A stretch of 9,297 bases of DNA from Gammaproteobacteria bacterium (GCA_030040235.1 JASHUC010000517.1:1-9297), one strand, 5' to 3'; numbered from the stretch's first letter, positions 1 through 6,683 are shown. Numbers and translations: made by a program. Notes: generated by a model not told the origin, from the letters alone.

Positions 1-1278
1 GAGCCGCGCGAGCGCATCGAGCTCGCTCGCATCGCTGAAGGGCGCCGCGCACAGCACGGGGCCGAAGATCTCCTCCTGGAACACACCCATCCCGGGACGC
101 ACGTTCGAAAGGAGTGTGGGCTCGACGAAGTATCCCTCGCGCTCGATGCGTTTGCCGCCGGTCACGACTTCGGCGCCATCGCGCTCGCCTGCCCCGATGA
201 AGCCCATCACCCGCTCGAGCTGCTTCTGGGAGATGATCGGACCCATGTCGGTCTCGGGTGCGATGCCCGGTCCGACGTTGAGCTTCTGCGCGCGCTCGAC
301 GAAGCCTTGAACCACCTTGTCGAACACTTGGCGATGCGCGAAGAGCCGGGTGCCCGCGGCGCAGAACTGTCCCGTCTTGAAGAAGATGGTCTGCGCGGTG
401 GCTTGCGTGGCCGCCTCGATATCGGCATCCGGAAAGATGATGACCGGCGATTTGCCTCCGAGCTCGAGCGTCACGCGCTTCATGTTGACGGCGGCACCCG
501 CGAGGATGAGCTTTCCGACGCGCGTCGAGCCGGTGAAGGAGATCTTGTTCACATCGGGATGATCGACGAGCGCCTGACCGGCCGCGGATCCGTATCCGGT
601 CACGATGTTGACCACACCCGGCGGAAGGCCGAGCTCCTCGAGAAGCTCCCCGAGCCGCAGCGCCGAAAGCGGCGCGAGCTCCGCCGGTTTGAGCACCACG
701 GTGCACCCGGTCGCCAGAGCCGGAGCGATTTTGTTGACCGCCATCAGAAATGGCGCGTTCCAGGGCGTGATCGCGCCGACCACGCCGATCGGCTCGCGCA
801 GGGTGTACGAGAACGAGCGAGACTGCGGCGCGGCGAGCGCGGTGTGACCCGTGAGCTTGGTTGTCCAGCCCGCGTTGTAGCGCAGACTCTCGATCGCCAT
901 CGCAATGTCGATGTTGCGCGTGGAGCGCACCGGATTGCCGCCGTCGAGACTTTCGAGGGTCGCGAGCTCATCGGCCTCGCGCTCGATGAGGTCGGCGAGC
1001 CGGTAGATGAGCCTGCCGCGCTCGGCATGGCTCAGGCGAGGCCAGGGGCCGCTCTGAAAGGCCTGGCGTGCCGCTTTCACCGCAAGATCGATATCTGCCG
1101 CCTCTCCAGAGGCCACTTCGGCGAGCGGCCGGCCCGAGGCGGGGTCGAGCACGGTGAGCGTTTCACCCCGCTGCGCCGGCAGCCACTTGCCACCGATCAG
1201 CAGGCGATGGGGACGCTGGAGAAATCCGGAGCGCAGCGCATCGAGTCGCGTGGGCAGGGAGGCGGCGGCAGCGTTCAC
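1..1278 (-). CDS. NAD(P)-dependent aldehyde dehydrogenase (ALDH superfamily), 3' end beyond window
   Basis: Oxidises an aldehyde to the carboxylic acid with NAD(P)+; presumably cytosolic. 426 residues are visible, and the last 60-80 of a normal 480-500 residue enzyme lie beyond the left edge. The family residues are in order: TPWN at 171-174 (oxyanion Asn174), FTGST at 248-252 in the cofactor site, LELGGK with general-base Glu272, the nucleophile in GQFCAAGTR (Cys306), and EEIFGPVL with cofactor-binding Glu403. I chose the GTG at 1276-1278 because AGGAG (1285-1289) sits 6 bases upstream and the next in-frame sequence (NAAAASLPTRL) leads directly into the ALDH fold. A nearby upstream ATG is out of frame. 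The sequence resembles the betaine-aldehyde / phenylacetaldehyde dehydrogenase branch, but the substrate cannot be read from the sequence. It lies 87 bases after the DUF4097-like gene on the same strand, so it may have its own promoter or be read through. The family call is firm; the substrate is unknown. Confidence 0.93.
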   Translation of the reverse strand, partial: MNAAAASLPTRLDALRSGFLQRPHRLLIGGKWLPAQRGETLTVLDPASGRPLAEVASGEAADIDLAVKAARQAFQSGPWPRLSHAERGRLIYRLADLIEREADELATLESLDGGNPVRSTRNIDIAMAIESLRYNAGWTTKLTGHTALAAPQSRSFSYTLREPIGVVGAITPWNAPFLMAVNKIAPALATGCTVVLKPAELAPLSALRLGELLEELGLPPGVVNIVTGYGSAAGQALVDHPDVNKISFTGSTRVGKLILAGAAVNMKRVTLELGGKSPVIIFPDADIEAATQATAQTIFFKTGQFCAAGTRLFAHRQVFDKVVQGFVERAQKLNVGPGIAPETDMGPIISQKQLERVMGFIGAGERDGAEVVTGGKRIEREGYFVEPTLLSNVRPGMGVFQEEIFGPVLCAAPFSDASELDALARL

Positions 1279-1365
1279 GAGGAGCTCCTGGCGCGGTGGC
1301 CATTCGCGATGAGCGAGGGCCCCGGACTCTACGGCAGCGAACGCTGCGCCCGCAACTCGCGAGCG
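1279..1365. other. Intergenic gap before the aldehyde dehydrogenase, with a small inverted repeat
   Basis: 87 bases between the DUF4097-like stop (TAG) and the aldehyde dehydrogenase GTG. GCAGCGAACGCTGC (1334-1347) is an inverted repeat that could form a 5-bp hairpin with a 4-base loop. No U-run follows on the minus strand, so a terminator call is not justified. The Shine-Dalgarno of the aldehyde dehydrogenase sits inside a perfect 10-base palindrome, AGGAGCTCCT (1280-1289). I see no convincing sigma-70 promoter. Confidence 0.4.
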
Positions 1366-2265
1366 CTAATGATCACAGAGCGACACATCTCCGCTGAGCG
1401 TGTTGACCCGGACGCTCGCCCCGCCTTGGCCGAGGGTGCCGGTGAGGTGCTTGCCGGGTCCGAACTCGCTGTTGCGCTCCGCCGGCTTGCCGAAGCAGTC
1501 GTCGATATCGCCGCTGAAGGAGCGCACCTCGTACGTGTACCCGGCCTGTGCCGCATCGTGGAGCTTGACGTCGCCGCTCACCGACTGCGCTTCGAGCGTG
1601 GCGCCCGTGGCCAGGCGGCCGGTCAGGGTGATGTCTCCCGAGGTGGTGTGCAGGTGGACGTTGTTCGCGGGGGAGAGCGCCGCGACCAGCTCGCCGCTGA
1701 CCGTCGTCGCATCGAGATCCCCCGCGGTGTTGTCGAACCTCACGTCCCCGCTCACCGAGCTCACACGAGAGTGTCCGGCTTGGGCGTTTCCGTGCAGATC
1801 GATGTCGCCGCTCACGGTTTTGACCTCGTTATCCGCCCCGCTCAGATCGGCGGTGACGTCTCCGCTCACCGAGTGCAGGCGCTGCGCGCCCGTCACGCCT
1901 CGCGAGGTCACATCGGCGCTCACCGCCGCGACATCGAGCTCGCTGGCACGCGGCACCCAGACCTGAAGATGTGTCGAGCCGTGCATGAACCCACCGAACC
2001 ACGAGCCGCCCTCCTCTCCGAGGACGCGCACGCTCACGTGTCCCCGCTCGCTCGTCACCTGCACTTTTTCGCCGCCGCTCACGTTCGCCTTCACGCTCAC
2101 CTGCGGCCGGTCCCAGCCGGTGATGTCGATCGAGCCGGCGACATTGCTCACGTCGACCTCGCCGCGCGGATCGGCGGCGACGGTTTGATCGAAGGAGGAG
2201 GCGGCGAACGCCGTCGTGGCCGCGCCTGCGGCGATCAATCCGGCCCATAGCAAGCACCTGCGCAT
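1366..2265 (-). CDS. Exported DUF4097-like beta-strand repeat protein (putative adhesin)
   Basis: 299 residues. The N-terminus is a signal peptide: MRRC, a hydrophobic stretch at about 5-20, then an AFA-AS cleavage site near residue 21, so the mature protein should be periplasmic or surface-associated. The rest is a run of short beta strands separated by conserved S-G-D/E turns at 134, 152, 172, 190, 209, 230, 251 and 291, mostly 18-21 residues apart. Less perfect turns occur near 43 and 116. This periodicity is typical of DUF4097 (Pfam 'putative adhesin') proteins, whose biochemical role is poorly defined. The mature part has only two cysteines (257 and 297), flanking the last repeat; they could form a disulfide. 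The start is supported by GGGGAG (2274-2279) 8 bases upstream. The gene follows the anti-sigma stop with a 2-base gap. As the last gene of a sigma/anti-sigma operon it is probably a target or partner of that envelope regulator (inference). Confidence 0.85.
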   Translation of the reverse strand: MRRCLLWAGLIAAGAATTAFAASSFDQTVAADPRGEVDVSNVAGSIDITGWDRPQVSVKANVSGGEKVQVTSERGHVSVRVLGEEGGSWFGGFMHGSTHLQVWVPRASELDVAAVSADVTSRGVTGAQRLHSVSGDVTADLSGADNEVKTVSGDIDLHGNAQAGHSRVSSVSGDVRFDNTAGDLDATTVSGELVAALSPANNVHLHTTSGDITLTGRLATGATLEAQSVSGDVKLHDAAQAGYTYEVRSFSGDIDDCFGKPAERNSEFGPGKHLTGTLGQGGASVRVNTLSGDVSLCDH

Positions 2266-2267
2266 AG

Positions 2268-2819
2268 TCAGATCTCCCCGCCGCCGGCGCTCGCTTCCTG
2301 TACGGTCGTCAGCACGCGCATTTCGTCCTGGTAAGTGTCCACGAGCATCTCCTGCAGCAGCGCGTTGCCGGGCTCGCGCCCGAGCGCCGCCTGAATCTCG
2401 CGCATCGACTGGTGGATGGTCGCGAGGCTCGCCAGCACCTTCTGCCGTGTTTGAGGCGGCAGCGCGGCGAGGTGGGCATTGAGAGAATCGAGCAGCTGCG
2501 TCCGCTCGCGCAGGTAGCGCGGATCGCGCACGAAAGCGGCCGGCAGCATCTGCGAGGAGGCCGCGGTGCTCGCGGAGCTGCCCTCGCGCACGCCCGGCAG
2601 CAGGCCGCGGCCGATCAGGATACCCACGGCGACGGCGGCCACGAGCGCAGCCGCGGTCGCCAGGTAGCGGGCATTCGGCACGGGCAAACGCCGCAACGCC
2701 CTCGGCCGCGCCTCGGGCGCCAGGCGCTGCTCGATACCCGGCCACAGGTCGCGGGCCGGTGCGACCTCGAGCGGCAGATCGCGCAGGGACTTCACCTTGG
2801 ATGCGCCGCGCTCGTTCAT
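2268..2819 (-). CDS. Putative membrane anti-sigma factor (single-pass)
   Basis: 183 residues with three parts. The cytoplasmic N-terminus (about 1-50) carries a DLWPGIEQRL segment (24-33), of a type I associate with short anti-sigma factors beside ECF sigma genes. One transmembrane helix spans about 52-70 (alanine/valine-rich, ending GILIGRG). The outer domain, about 75-183, is predicted to be helical and charged, with an NALLQEMLVDTYQDEM stretch near the C-terminus. The HxxxCxxC zinc motif of ZAS anti-sigma factors is absent; the protein contains no cysteine. Its role is inferred from position: the ATG overlaps the sigma-factor stop as ATGA (2816-2819), which indicates translational coupling, and GGAG (2828-2831) lies 8 bases upstream. 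It probably holds the sigma factor at the inner membrane and senses an envelope signal. A non-anti-sigma membrane protein remains possible. Confidence 0.75.
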   Translation of the reverse strand: MNERGASKVKSLRDLPLEVAPARDLWPGIEQRLAPEARPRALRRLPVPNARYLATAAALVAAVAVGILIGRGLLPGVREGSSASTAASSQMLPAAFVRDPRYLRERTQLLDSLNAHLAALPPQTRQKVLASLATIHQSMREIQAALGREPGNALLQEMLVDTYQDEMRVLTTVQEASAGGGEI

Positions 2820-3382
2820 GGGCCAATCTCCGGATTCAGCTTGCGGCGCAACAGCGCGCGCGCCCGATGGAGCTGCGCCTTGCAGGTGCCCTCGGCGACG
2901 CCCAGCATCTCGGCGGTCTCGGCGTGCGAGTACCCGTAGATCGCCGAGAGCACCAGCACCTCGCGCGCCCCATCCGGGAGCTCCCCCACCGCAGCTTCGA
3001 TCTCGCTTACTTCGACGGGCGTATCCAAAGTCCACTCCATCTCGTCGGGCTCATCCGGCTCGGTTTCGCTTCGCGCCGGCTGGACCATCCAGGCGGGCCG
3101 CCGACGGCGCGCGAGCACGACGTTGACGGCGATGCGGTGCAGCCACGTCCCGAAGGCGCTGCGCGTCTGGAAGTGCTCGAGGCCTCGCCAGGCATTGATG
3201 AAGGCTTCCTGAGCGCAATCCTCGGCGGTCGCCGGTTCGCGCGTGAGTCGCAGACACAGTCCGTAAACCTTTCCAACGTGCTCCCGATATAGCCGCTCGA
3301 ACGCTCGCACATCGCCACTTCGCGCGCGCTGCACCAGCGCCGCCTCCCAATCGATCCGTTCGCTCTGTGCAGCCGAAGTCAT
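2816..3382 (-). CDS. RNA polymerase ECF sigma factor (sigma-70 family, RpoE-like)
   Basis: 188 residues, the normal ECF size. Region 2 covers about 25-95: AFERLYREHVGKVYGLCLRL, the core-binding AEDCAQEAFINAWRG (53-67), and FGTWLHRIAVN, which corresponds to the -10 recognition segment. A variable acidic linker (about 104-128) follows. Region 4 (about 128-182) contains LPDGAREVLVL, then the helix-turn-helix around SHAETAEMLGVAEGTCKAQLHRAR for -35 recognition. There is no region 1.1 or 3, as expected for the group. It directs core RNA polymerase to a small regulon, probably including its own operon. The ATG at 3380-3382 is the only sensible start, yet no good Shine-Dalgarno precedes it; see the adjacent promoter candidate, which would give a nearly leaderless message. 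The gene downstream overlaps its stop and looks like its anti-sigma factor. The exact ECF subgroup cannot be assigned by eye. Confidence 0.95.
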   Translation of the reverse strand: MTSAAQSERIDWEAALVQRARSGDVRAFERLYREHVGKVYGLCLRLTREPATAEDCAQEAFINAWRGLEHFQTRSAFGTWLHRIAVNVVLARRRRPAWMVQPARSETEPDEPDEMEWTLDTPVEVSEIEAAVGELPDGAREVLVLSAIYGYSHAETAEMLGVAEGTCKAQLHRARALLRRKLNPEIGP

Positions 3383-3391
3383 CCCGATACT

Positions 3392-3420
3392 TTAGACGTG
3401 ACCCGATGCGGAGGGGTTTA
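3392..3420 (-). promoter_or_regulatory. Candidate ECF-type promoter of the sigma / anti-sigma operon
   Basis: Read on the minus strand, TAAACCC (3414-3420) contains the AAC core common in ECF -35 elements. A 17-base spacer leads to TCTAA (3392-3396), within GTCTAA, which matches RpoE-type -10 elements. Transcription would begin about 3-5 bases before the sigma ATG at 3382, consistent with the missing Shine-Dalgarno. Autoregulation is usual for ECF sigma factors. The -35 lacks the GG of the classical GGAACTT, so this is a tentative call. Confidence 0.35.
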
Positions 3421-3520
3421 AGCACCCCCGGCCCGCGGCTCGCGAGGACGCTGTGCGGCTGCGCCACAAAGGGCCCGCTCGCAGCCCTGAATTTGTCTCC
3501 CCGAGCAGACATATTCTGTT

Positions 3521-3548
3521 GGAACTTCCGGGGCCTGGGCGCGTCACT
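3521..3548 (+). promoter_or_regulatory. Candidate ECF/RpoE-type promoter on the plus strand
   Basis: GGAACTT (3521-3527) is an exact match to the RpoE-type -35 consensus. A 16-base spacer, the family's usual length, leads to TCACT (3544-3548), which matches TCTAA/TCTGA only partly. Transcription would start near 3555 and run rightward, away from the sigma gene, across the small frame at 3582-3767 and then antisense to hemF. A chance match is possible; the -10 is the weak part. Confidence 0.3.
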
Positions 3549-3581
3549 TGCTTAAGGAAGATTCGAGCTAGGGGATGTGGC

Positions 3582-3767
3582 GTGCAACACAAAACCGGAT
3601 TTAGGCCGCGCGTGAGCCTTCCCGAGGTCGGTCTCGTCGTGGCGCGCTGGACGGCGGCAAGGGCGGGTGCCATTGCTGCGCTGTGGCCCGCGTCGCCGCG
3701 CCGGACGGATCGTTACCTCGAGGAATTGCTCATCGCCCATTCGCATTCGCTGGGCCGCAAGAGCTGA
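3582..3767 (+). CDS. Possible small plus-strand protein (61 residues), not recognised
   Basis: A GTG (3582-3584) with AGGGG (3570-3574) 7 bases upstream opens a 61-residue frame ending in TGA at 3765-3767, 13 bases from the hemF stop on the other strand. The product begins (M)QHKTGFRPRVSLPEVG, has an alanine-rich, mildly hydrophobic middle (about 20-38), a charged DRYLEELL segment near 45-52 and a basic end. About three quarters of third codon positions are G or C by my hand count. That is compatible with coding in this genome but not decisive. I recognise no family, signal peptide or catalytic motif. It is the only plus-strand frame not lying over a real minus-strand gene, and it is preceded by a candidate ECF promoter. 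It could equally be a chance frame or part of a non-coding RNA. Confidence 0.25.
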   Translation: MQHKTGFRPRVSLPEVGLVVARWTAARAGAIAALWPASPRRTDRYLEELLIAHSHSLGRKS

Positions 3768-3780
3768 AGGCCCGCTGCCT

Positions 3781-4629
3781 TCACCATCTCACGACGGGTG
3801 GCAGGCTCATGAGGTAGGCCTCGGGGTCCGCATCGGTCGCGAACCCGAATTTCGTGCCCCGGTCGTAGACCAGGTTGAACTCCACGTAGCGGCCGCGCTT
3901 GTAGAGCAAGCGCTCCCGCGCCGCATCATCGAACGGCAGGTGCTGCCGCCGCGCCACGATGCGCGGATAAACGCCGAGGAAAGCCTCACCCACGCTGCGC
4001 ACGAAGTTGAACTCGGCCTGCAGATCCTCGCTCGCGAGGTCGTCGAAGAAGATCCCGCCCACCCCGCGTGGCTCGCGGCGATGAGGCAGATAGAAGTAGC
4101 GGTCGCACCATTCCTTGAATTCGCGGTACGCGCCCGGCCGGTAGGCCTCGCAGGCTTGCTCGAGTGCGCGGTGGAATTCGGCCGTGTCCTCATCGAAGGG
4201 AAACGTGGGCGTGAGGTCCGAGCCCCCGCCGAACCAGCCACGGCTGGTGCACATGAAACGCAGGTTCATGTGCACCGTCGGAACGTAGGGGTTGGTCATG
4301 TGCGCAACGAGTGAGAGGCCGGTCGCGACGAAGCGCCCCTGCGAGGCCTCGGCACCCTGGAGCTGCGCGCGGCCCTGCGGGGAAAGCGACCCCCAGACGT
4401 GGCTCACGTTGACGCCGACCTTCTCGAAGACCGCCCCGCGCATCAGGCGGCTCTCTCCTCCGCCCTCGAGGCGGTGGCCGGCCGGCTTGCTCCACGAGCG
4501 CGCCTCGAAGCGCGCCGAACTCTCGAAGGCTTCGAAAGCCGCGCAGATGCGCGCCTGCAGATCGCGGAAATAGGCCGCGGCGGTCGGCGCGAACTGCGCG
4601 GCGCTCGGGGTCACCTCAGCGCCTGGCAT
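3781..4629 (-). CDS. hemF: Oxygen-dependent coproporphyrinogen III oxidase
   Basis: Decarboxylates two propionates of coproporphyrinogen III with O2, giving protoporphyrinogen IX; a cytosolic dimer. 282 residues, against about 300 for E. coli HemF. Family blocks in order: SWSKPAGHRLEGGGESRLM (45-63), FEKVGVNVSHVWG, the AHMTNPYVPTVHMNLRF block, WFGGGSDLTPTFPF, EFKEWCDRYFYLPHR, RGVGGIFFDDL and KRGRYVEFNLVYDRGTKFGF. The protein stops at LPPVVRW, where most homologues continue W-E-Y and a few more residues, so the C-terminus is slightly short. The ATG (4627-4629) overlaps the end of hemE by 14 bases. A GTG seven codons in (about 4609-4611) just follows the hemE stop and cannot be excluded. No strong Shine-Dalgarno is seen, so translational coupling to hemE is likely. 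Use of HemF alone here implies aerobic heme synthesis; an anaerobic HemN could be elsewhere. Confidence 0.97.
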   Translation of the reverse strand: MPGAEVTPSAAQFAPTAAAYFRDLQARICAAFEAFESSARFEARSWSKPAGHRLEGGGESRLMRGAVFEKVGVNVSHVWGSLSPQGRAQLQGAEASQGRFVATGLSLVAHMTNPYVPTVHMNLRFMCTSRGWFGGGSDLTPTFPFDEDTAEFHRALEQACEAYRPGAYREFKEWCDRYFYLPHRREPRGVGGIFFDDLASEDLQAEFNFVRSVGEAFLGVYPRIVARRQHLPFDDAARERLLYKRGRYVEFNLVYDRGTKFGFATDADPEAYLMSLPPVVRW

Positions 4630-5716
4630 GGGCGCTACGCTCGTGCACGTGATCGATCATGCGGGCGACGGCATCCGGATCGGTGTGCTGCCAGATACCG
4701 TGGCCGAGATTGAAAATGTGTCCCGGTTGAGAACCCGCATCCTCGAGCACGGCATCGACCTGCGCGATCAACTCGGCGGGCGGGGCAAACAGCGCGGCCG
4801 GATCGAGGTTACCCTGCACGGCCTTGCCGGGTCCGAGAGCTCTGCGGACGGTGCCGAGGGGCGAGCGCCAGTCAACGCCCACCACGTTCACGTCGAGCTC
4901 GGCGATCGCCTCCATCAGAGCGGAGCCCTGATTGGCGTAGTAGATGAGCGGCACCTCGAGCGAGCGCAGCGCAGCGAAGGTGCGCCGGGCCGCGCGCCAG
5001 GCGAAGCGCCGGTACTCGCGCGGGCCGAGGAGCCCCGCCCACGACTCGAAGAGCATGAGCGCCTGTGCTCCGGCAGCGGCCTGCGCCGCAAGATAGGCGG
5101 CCATGGCATCCGCGAGCCGATCGAGCAGGCGCTCGGCCGTTTGCGGCTGCCCGTACAGCAAGGCGCGCGCAGCCTCGAACTCCTTCGAGGGACGCCCACA
5201 GACGAGATAGCAGAGTAGCGTGAACGGTGCACCGGCAAAGCCGATGAGGGGCACCCCCCGCGGCGCTGCGGCACGCACCAGGCGAACGGCCTCGGTCACG
5301 TAGGGCACGTCGCGGGCCGGAACGAGCGCCGGCAGCGCATCGACCTGCGCCGGCGTTCGGATCGGGTGCCGCACCACCGGCCCGGGATCGAACTCGAGCT
5401 CGACACCCATGCCCTGAAGTGGAGTCATGATGTCGCTGAAGAGGATCGCCGCATCGAGCGGGTAGCGGCGCAGGGGCTGCAAGGTGACTTCGGCGGCGAG
5501 CTCGGCGCTGCGCGTCAAGGTCACGAAATCGACCTTCGCCCTGAGCTCGCGGTACTCGGGCAGATACCGGCCGGCCTGACGCATGATCCAGACGGGCGTG
5601 TAGGGGACCGGCCGGCATCGGCACGCTTGAAGAAAGACGGGCCCGGCGCCGGCACCGGCTGCCGATCCTGAGCCCCTCGCCCCTGCGGGCTCGCCCGTCG
5701 TCAAGGCTGCAGCCAT
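4616..5716 (-). CDS. hemE: Uroporphyrinogen III decarboxylase
   Basis: Removes four acetate carboxyls from uroporphyrinogen III to give coproporphyrinogen III; cytosolic, cofactor-free. The family signatures are present: PVWIMRQAGRYLPEYR near the N-terminus, AAILFSDIMTPLQGMG with the substrate-binding aspartate, GFAGAPFTLLCYLV, FESWAGLLGPREYRRF, and HIFNLGHGIWQHTDPDAV with its conserved histidine near the C-terminus. With the ATG at 5714-5716 the product is 366 residues, slightly longer than the usual 340-355. The excess is a Gly/Ala-rich N-terminal tail of about 25 residues before VFLQACR. Alternative in-frame starts are GTG at 5720-5722 and TTG at 5702-5704; the latter would overlap the hemB stop as TTGA. 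None has a strong Shine-Dalgarno. Whichever start is used, the gene overlaps or abuts hemB and is probably coupled to it. The function is certain; the exact start is not. Confidence 0.97.
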   Translation of the reverse strand: MAAALTTGEPAGARGSGSAAGAGAGPVFLQACRCRPVPYTPVWIMRQAGRYLPEYRELRAKVDFVTLTRSAELAAEVTLQPLRRYPLDAAILFSDIMTPLQGMGVELEFDPGPVVRHPIRTPAQVDALPALVPARDVPYVTEAVRLVRAAAPRGVPLIGFAGAPFTLLCYLVCGRPSKEFEAARALLYGQPQTAERLLDRLADAMAAYLAAQAAAGAQALMLFESWAGLLGPREYRRFAWRAARRTFAALRSLEVPLIYYANQGSALMEAIAELDVNVVGVDWRSPLGTVRRALGPGKAVQGNLDPAALFAPPAELIAQVDAVLEDAGSQPGHIFNLGHGIWQHTDPDAVARMIDHVHERSAHARR

Positions 5717-6678
5717 CGGCACATGTCCGCAGCAAAGTAACTGATGATGAGATCGGCGCCGGCGCGTTTGATGCCGGTCAACGTCTCGAATGCCGCAGCG
5801 CGCTCATCGATCCAGCCGCGCGCGCCCGCCGCTTTGATCAGGCTGTACTCACCGGACACCTGGTATGCCACCACCGGCACCTGCACCGTCTCGCGCACCC
5901 GCCGGATCACATCGAGATACGGCCCGGCAGGCTTGATCATGACGAGATCGGCGCCCTCTTCGACGTCGAGATGCACCTCGCGGAGCGCCTCGCGCGCGTT
6001 CGCCGGATCCATCTGGTAAGAGCGGCGATCCCCAAAGGCCGGCGCCGAGTCCGCCGCTTCGCGGAACGGACCATAAAACGCCGAAGCGTACTTGGCCGCG
6101 TACGAGACGATCGGGGTCTCCAGGCAGCCGTTGCGATCGAGGAGCTGGCGAATCGCGAGCACGCGCCCATCCATCATGTCGCTCGGGGCGACGGCATCCG
6201 CGCCGGCGCGCGCATAGTTGAGCGCGACCTGCGCGAGCGTCTCGACGGAGGTATCGTTGTCGATGCGGCCTCCGGGCAGGACGTGACCGCAATGGCCGTG
6301 ATCGGTCGCGCTGCAAAGGCACACGTCGGTCCACACGCTCAACGCCGGGCAGGCGCTCTTGATCGCCCGGATGGCGAGCGGCACGAGCCCCTGTGGATCG
6401 AGAAAGGCCGAAGCGCGCGCATCCTTCTGCGCGGGCGCGCTGAAGAGAATCACCGCGGGCACGCCGAGTGCCGCCACCCGCTTGGCTTCCTCGACGCTCT
6501 CGTCCACCGAGAGCTGGGCGATGCCCGGCATGCTCTCGACCGGATGGCGCACGCGCTGTCCGGGCACGAGGAAGAGCGGATAGACGAAGTCCTCGCGGCT
6601 CAAGCGAGTCTCGCGCGTCAGGCACCGCCAGCTCTCCGACTGGCGAAGGCGTCGCGGTCTTTGAATGGGAAATCCCAT
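5701..6678 (-). CDS. hemB: Delta-aminolevulinic acid dehydratase (porphobilinogen synthase), zinc type
   Basis: Condenses two 5-aminolevulinate molecules to porphobilinogen; a cytosolic octamer in the family. 325 residues, normal length. The active-site metal cluster is the cysteine-rich zinc form: Cys120, Cys122 and Cys130 in DVCLCSATDHGHCGH, at the same numbers as in the E. coli enzyme. The Schiff-base lysines are Lys196 (YAAKYASAFYGPF) and Lys249 (VMIKPAGPYLDVI). APSDMMDGR (164-172) and QVSGEYSLI are also conserved. The ATG at 6676-6678 is set by a strong GAGGTGA (6684-6690) 5 bases upstream. The hemD stop codon lies inside that Shine-Dalgarno, so ribosomes ending on hemD sit directly at the hemB start. 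Being in the middle of the operon, out of pathway order, is normal for the hemC-D-B arrangement. Confidence 0.98.
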   Translation of the reverse strand: MGFPIQRPRRLRQSESWRCLTRETRLSREDFVYPLFLVPGQRVRHPVESMPGIAQLSVDESVEEAKRVAALGVPAVILFSAPAQKDARASAFLDPQGLVPLAIRAIKSACPALSVWTDVCLCSATDHGHCGHVLPGGRIDNDTSVETLAQVALNYARAGADAVAPSDMMDGRVLAIRQLLDRNGCLETPIVSYAAKYASAFYGPFREAADSAPAFGDRRSYQMDPANAREALREVHLDVEEGADLVMIKPAGPYLDVIRRVRETVQVPVVAYQVSGEYSLIKAAGARGWIDERAAAFETLTGIKRAGADLIISYFAADMCRWLQP

Positions 6679-6683
6679 GATCG

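Larger units (their letters stand above)
3383..3780. other. Intergenic region between hemF and the sigma-factor operon
   Basis: About 400 bases with no firmly supported gene; it is the largest non-coding stretch in the window. It must contain the 3' end of the heme message and the promoter of the sigma operon. I see no clear intrinsic terminator. A weak GGGCC/GGCCC pairing just after the hemF stop has a 12-base loop and no U-run. The right half holds a plausible plus-strand small reading frame (3582-3767) preceded by an ECF-like promoter. No tRNA-like cloverleaf and no repeat family was noticed. Confidence 0.6.

Noticed and set aside
1334..1347. GCAGCGAACGCTGC inverted repeat as terminator or operator
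   Set aside because: Short stem, no U-tract and no second copy noticed; such palindromes are common at this base composition.
307..2250. Very long open plus-strand frame (over 600 codons)
   Set aside because: It lies opposite the aldehyde dehydrogenase and DUF4097-like genes, which show clear family motifs. The product is Arg/Gly/Ala-rich with no recognisable domain; it is open only because of the strong G/C third-position bias.
1366..2826. Extended 486-residue version of the DUF4097-like protein
   Set aside because: The first 187 residues are a shadow of the anti-sigma gene. The signal peptide starts exactly at the ATG at 2265, which has a good Shine-Dalgarno.
3740..3780. Possible terminator after hemF
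   Set aside because: Only a 5-bp GGGCC/GGCCC pairing with a 12-base loop and no U-run; too weak to call.
3667..4314. Plus-strand frame running antisense into hemF
   Set aside because: It overlaps hemF, whose motifs are unambiguous. The peptide has no recognisable family and looks like reverse-strand translation.
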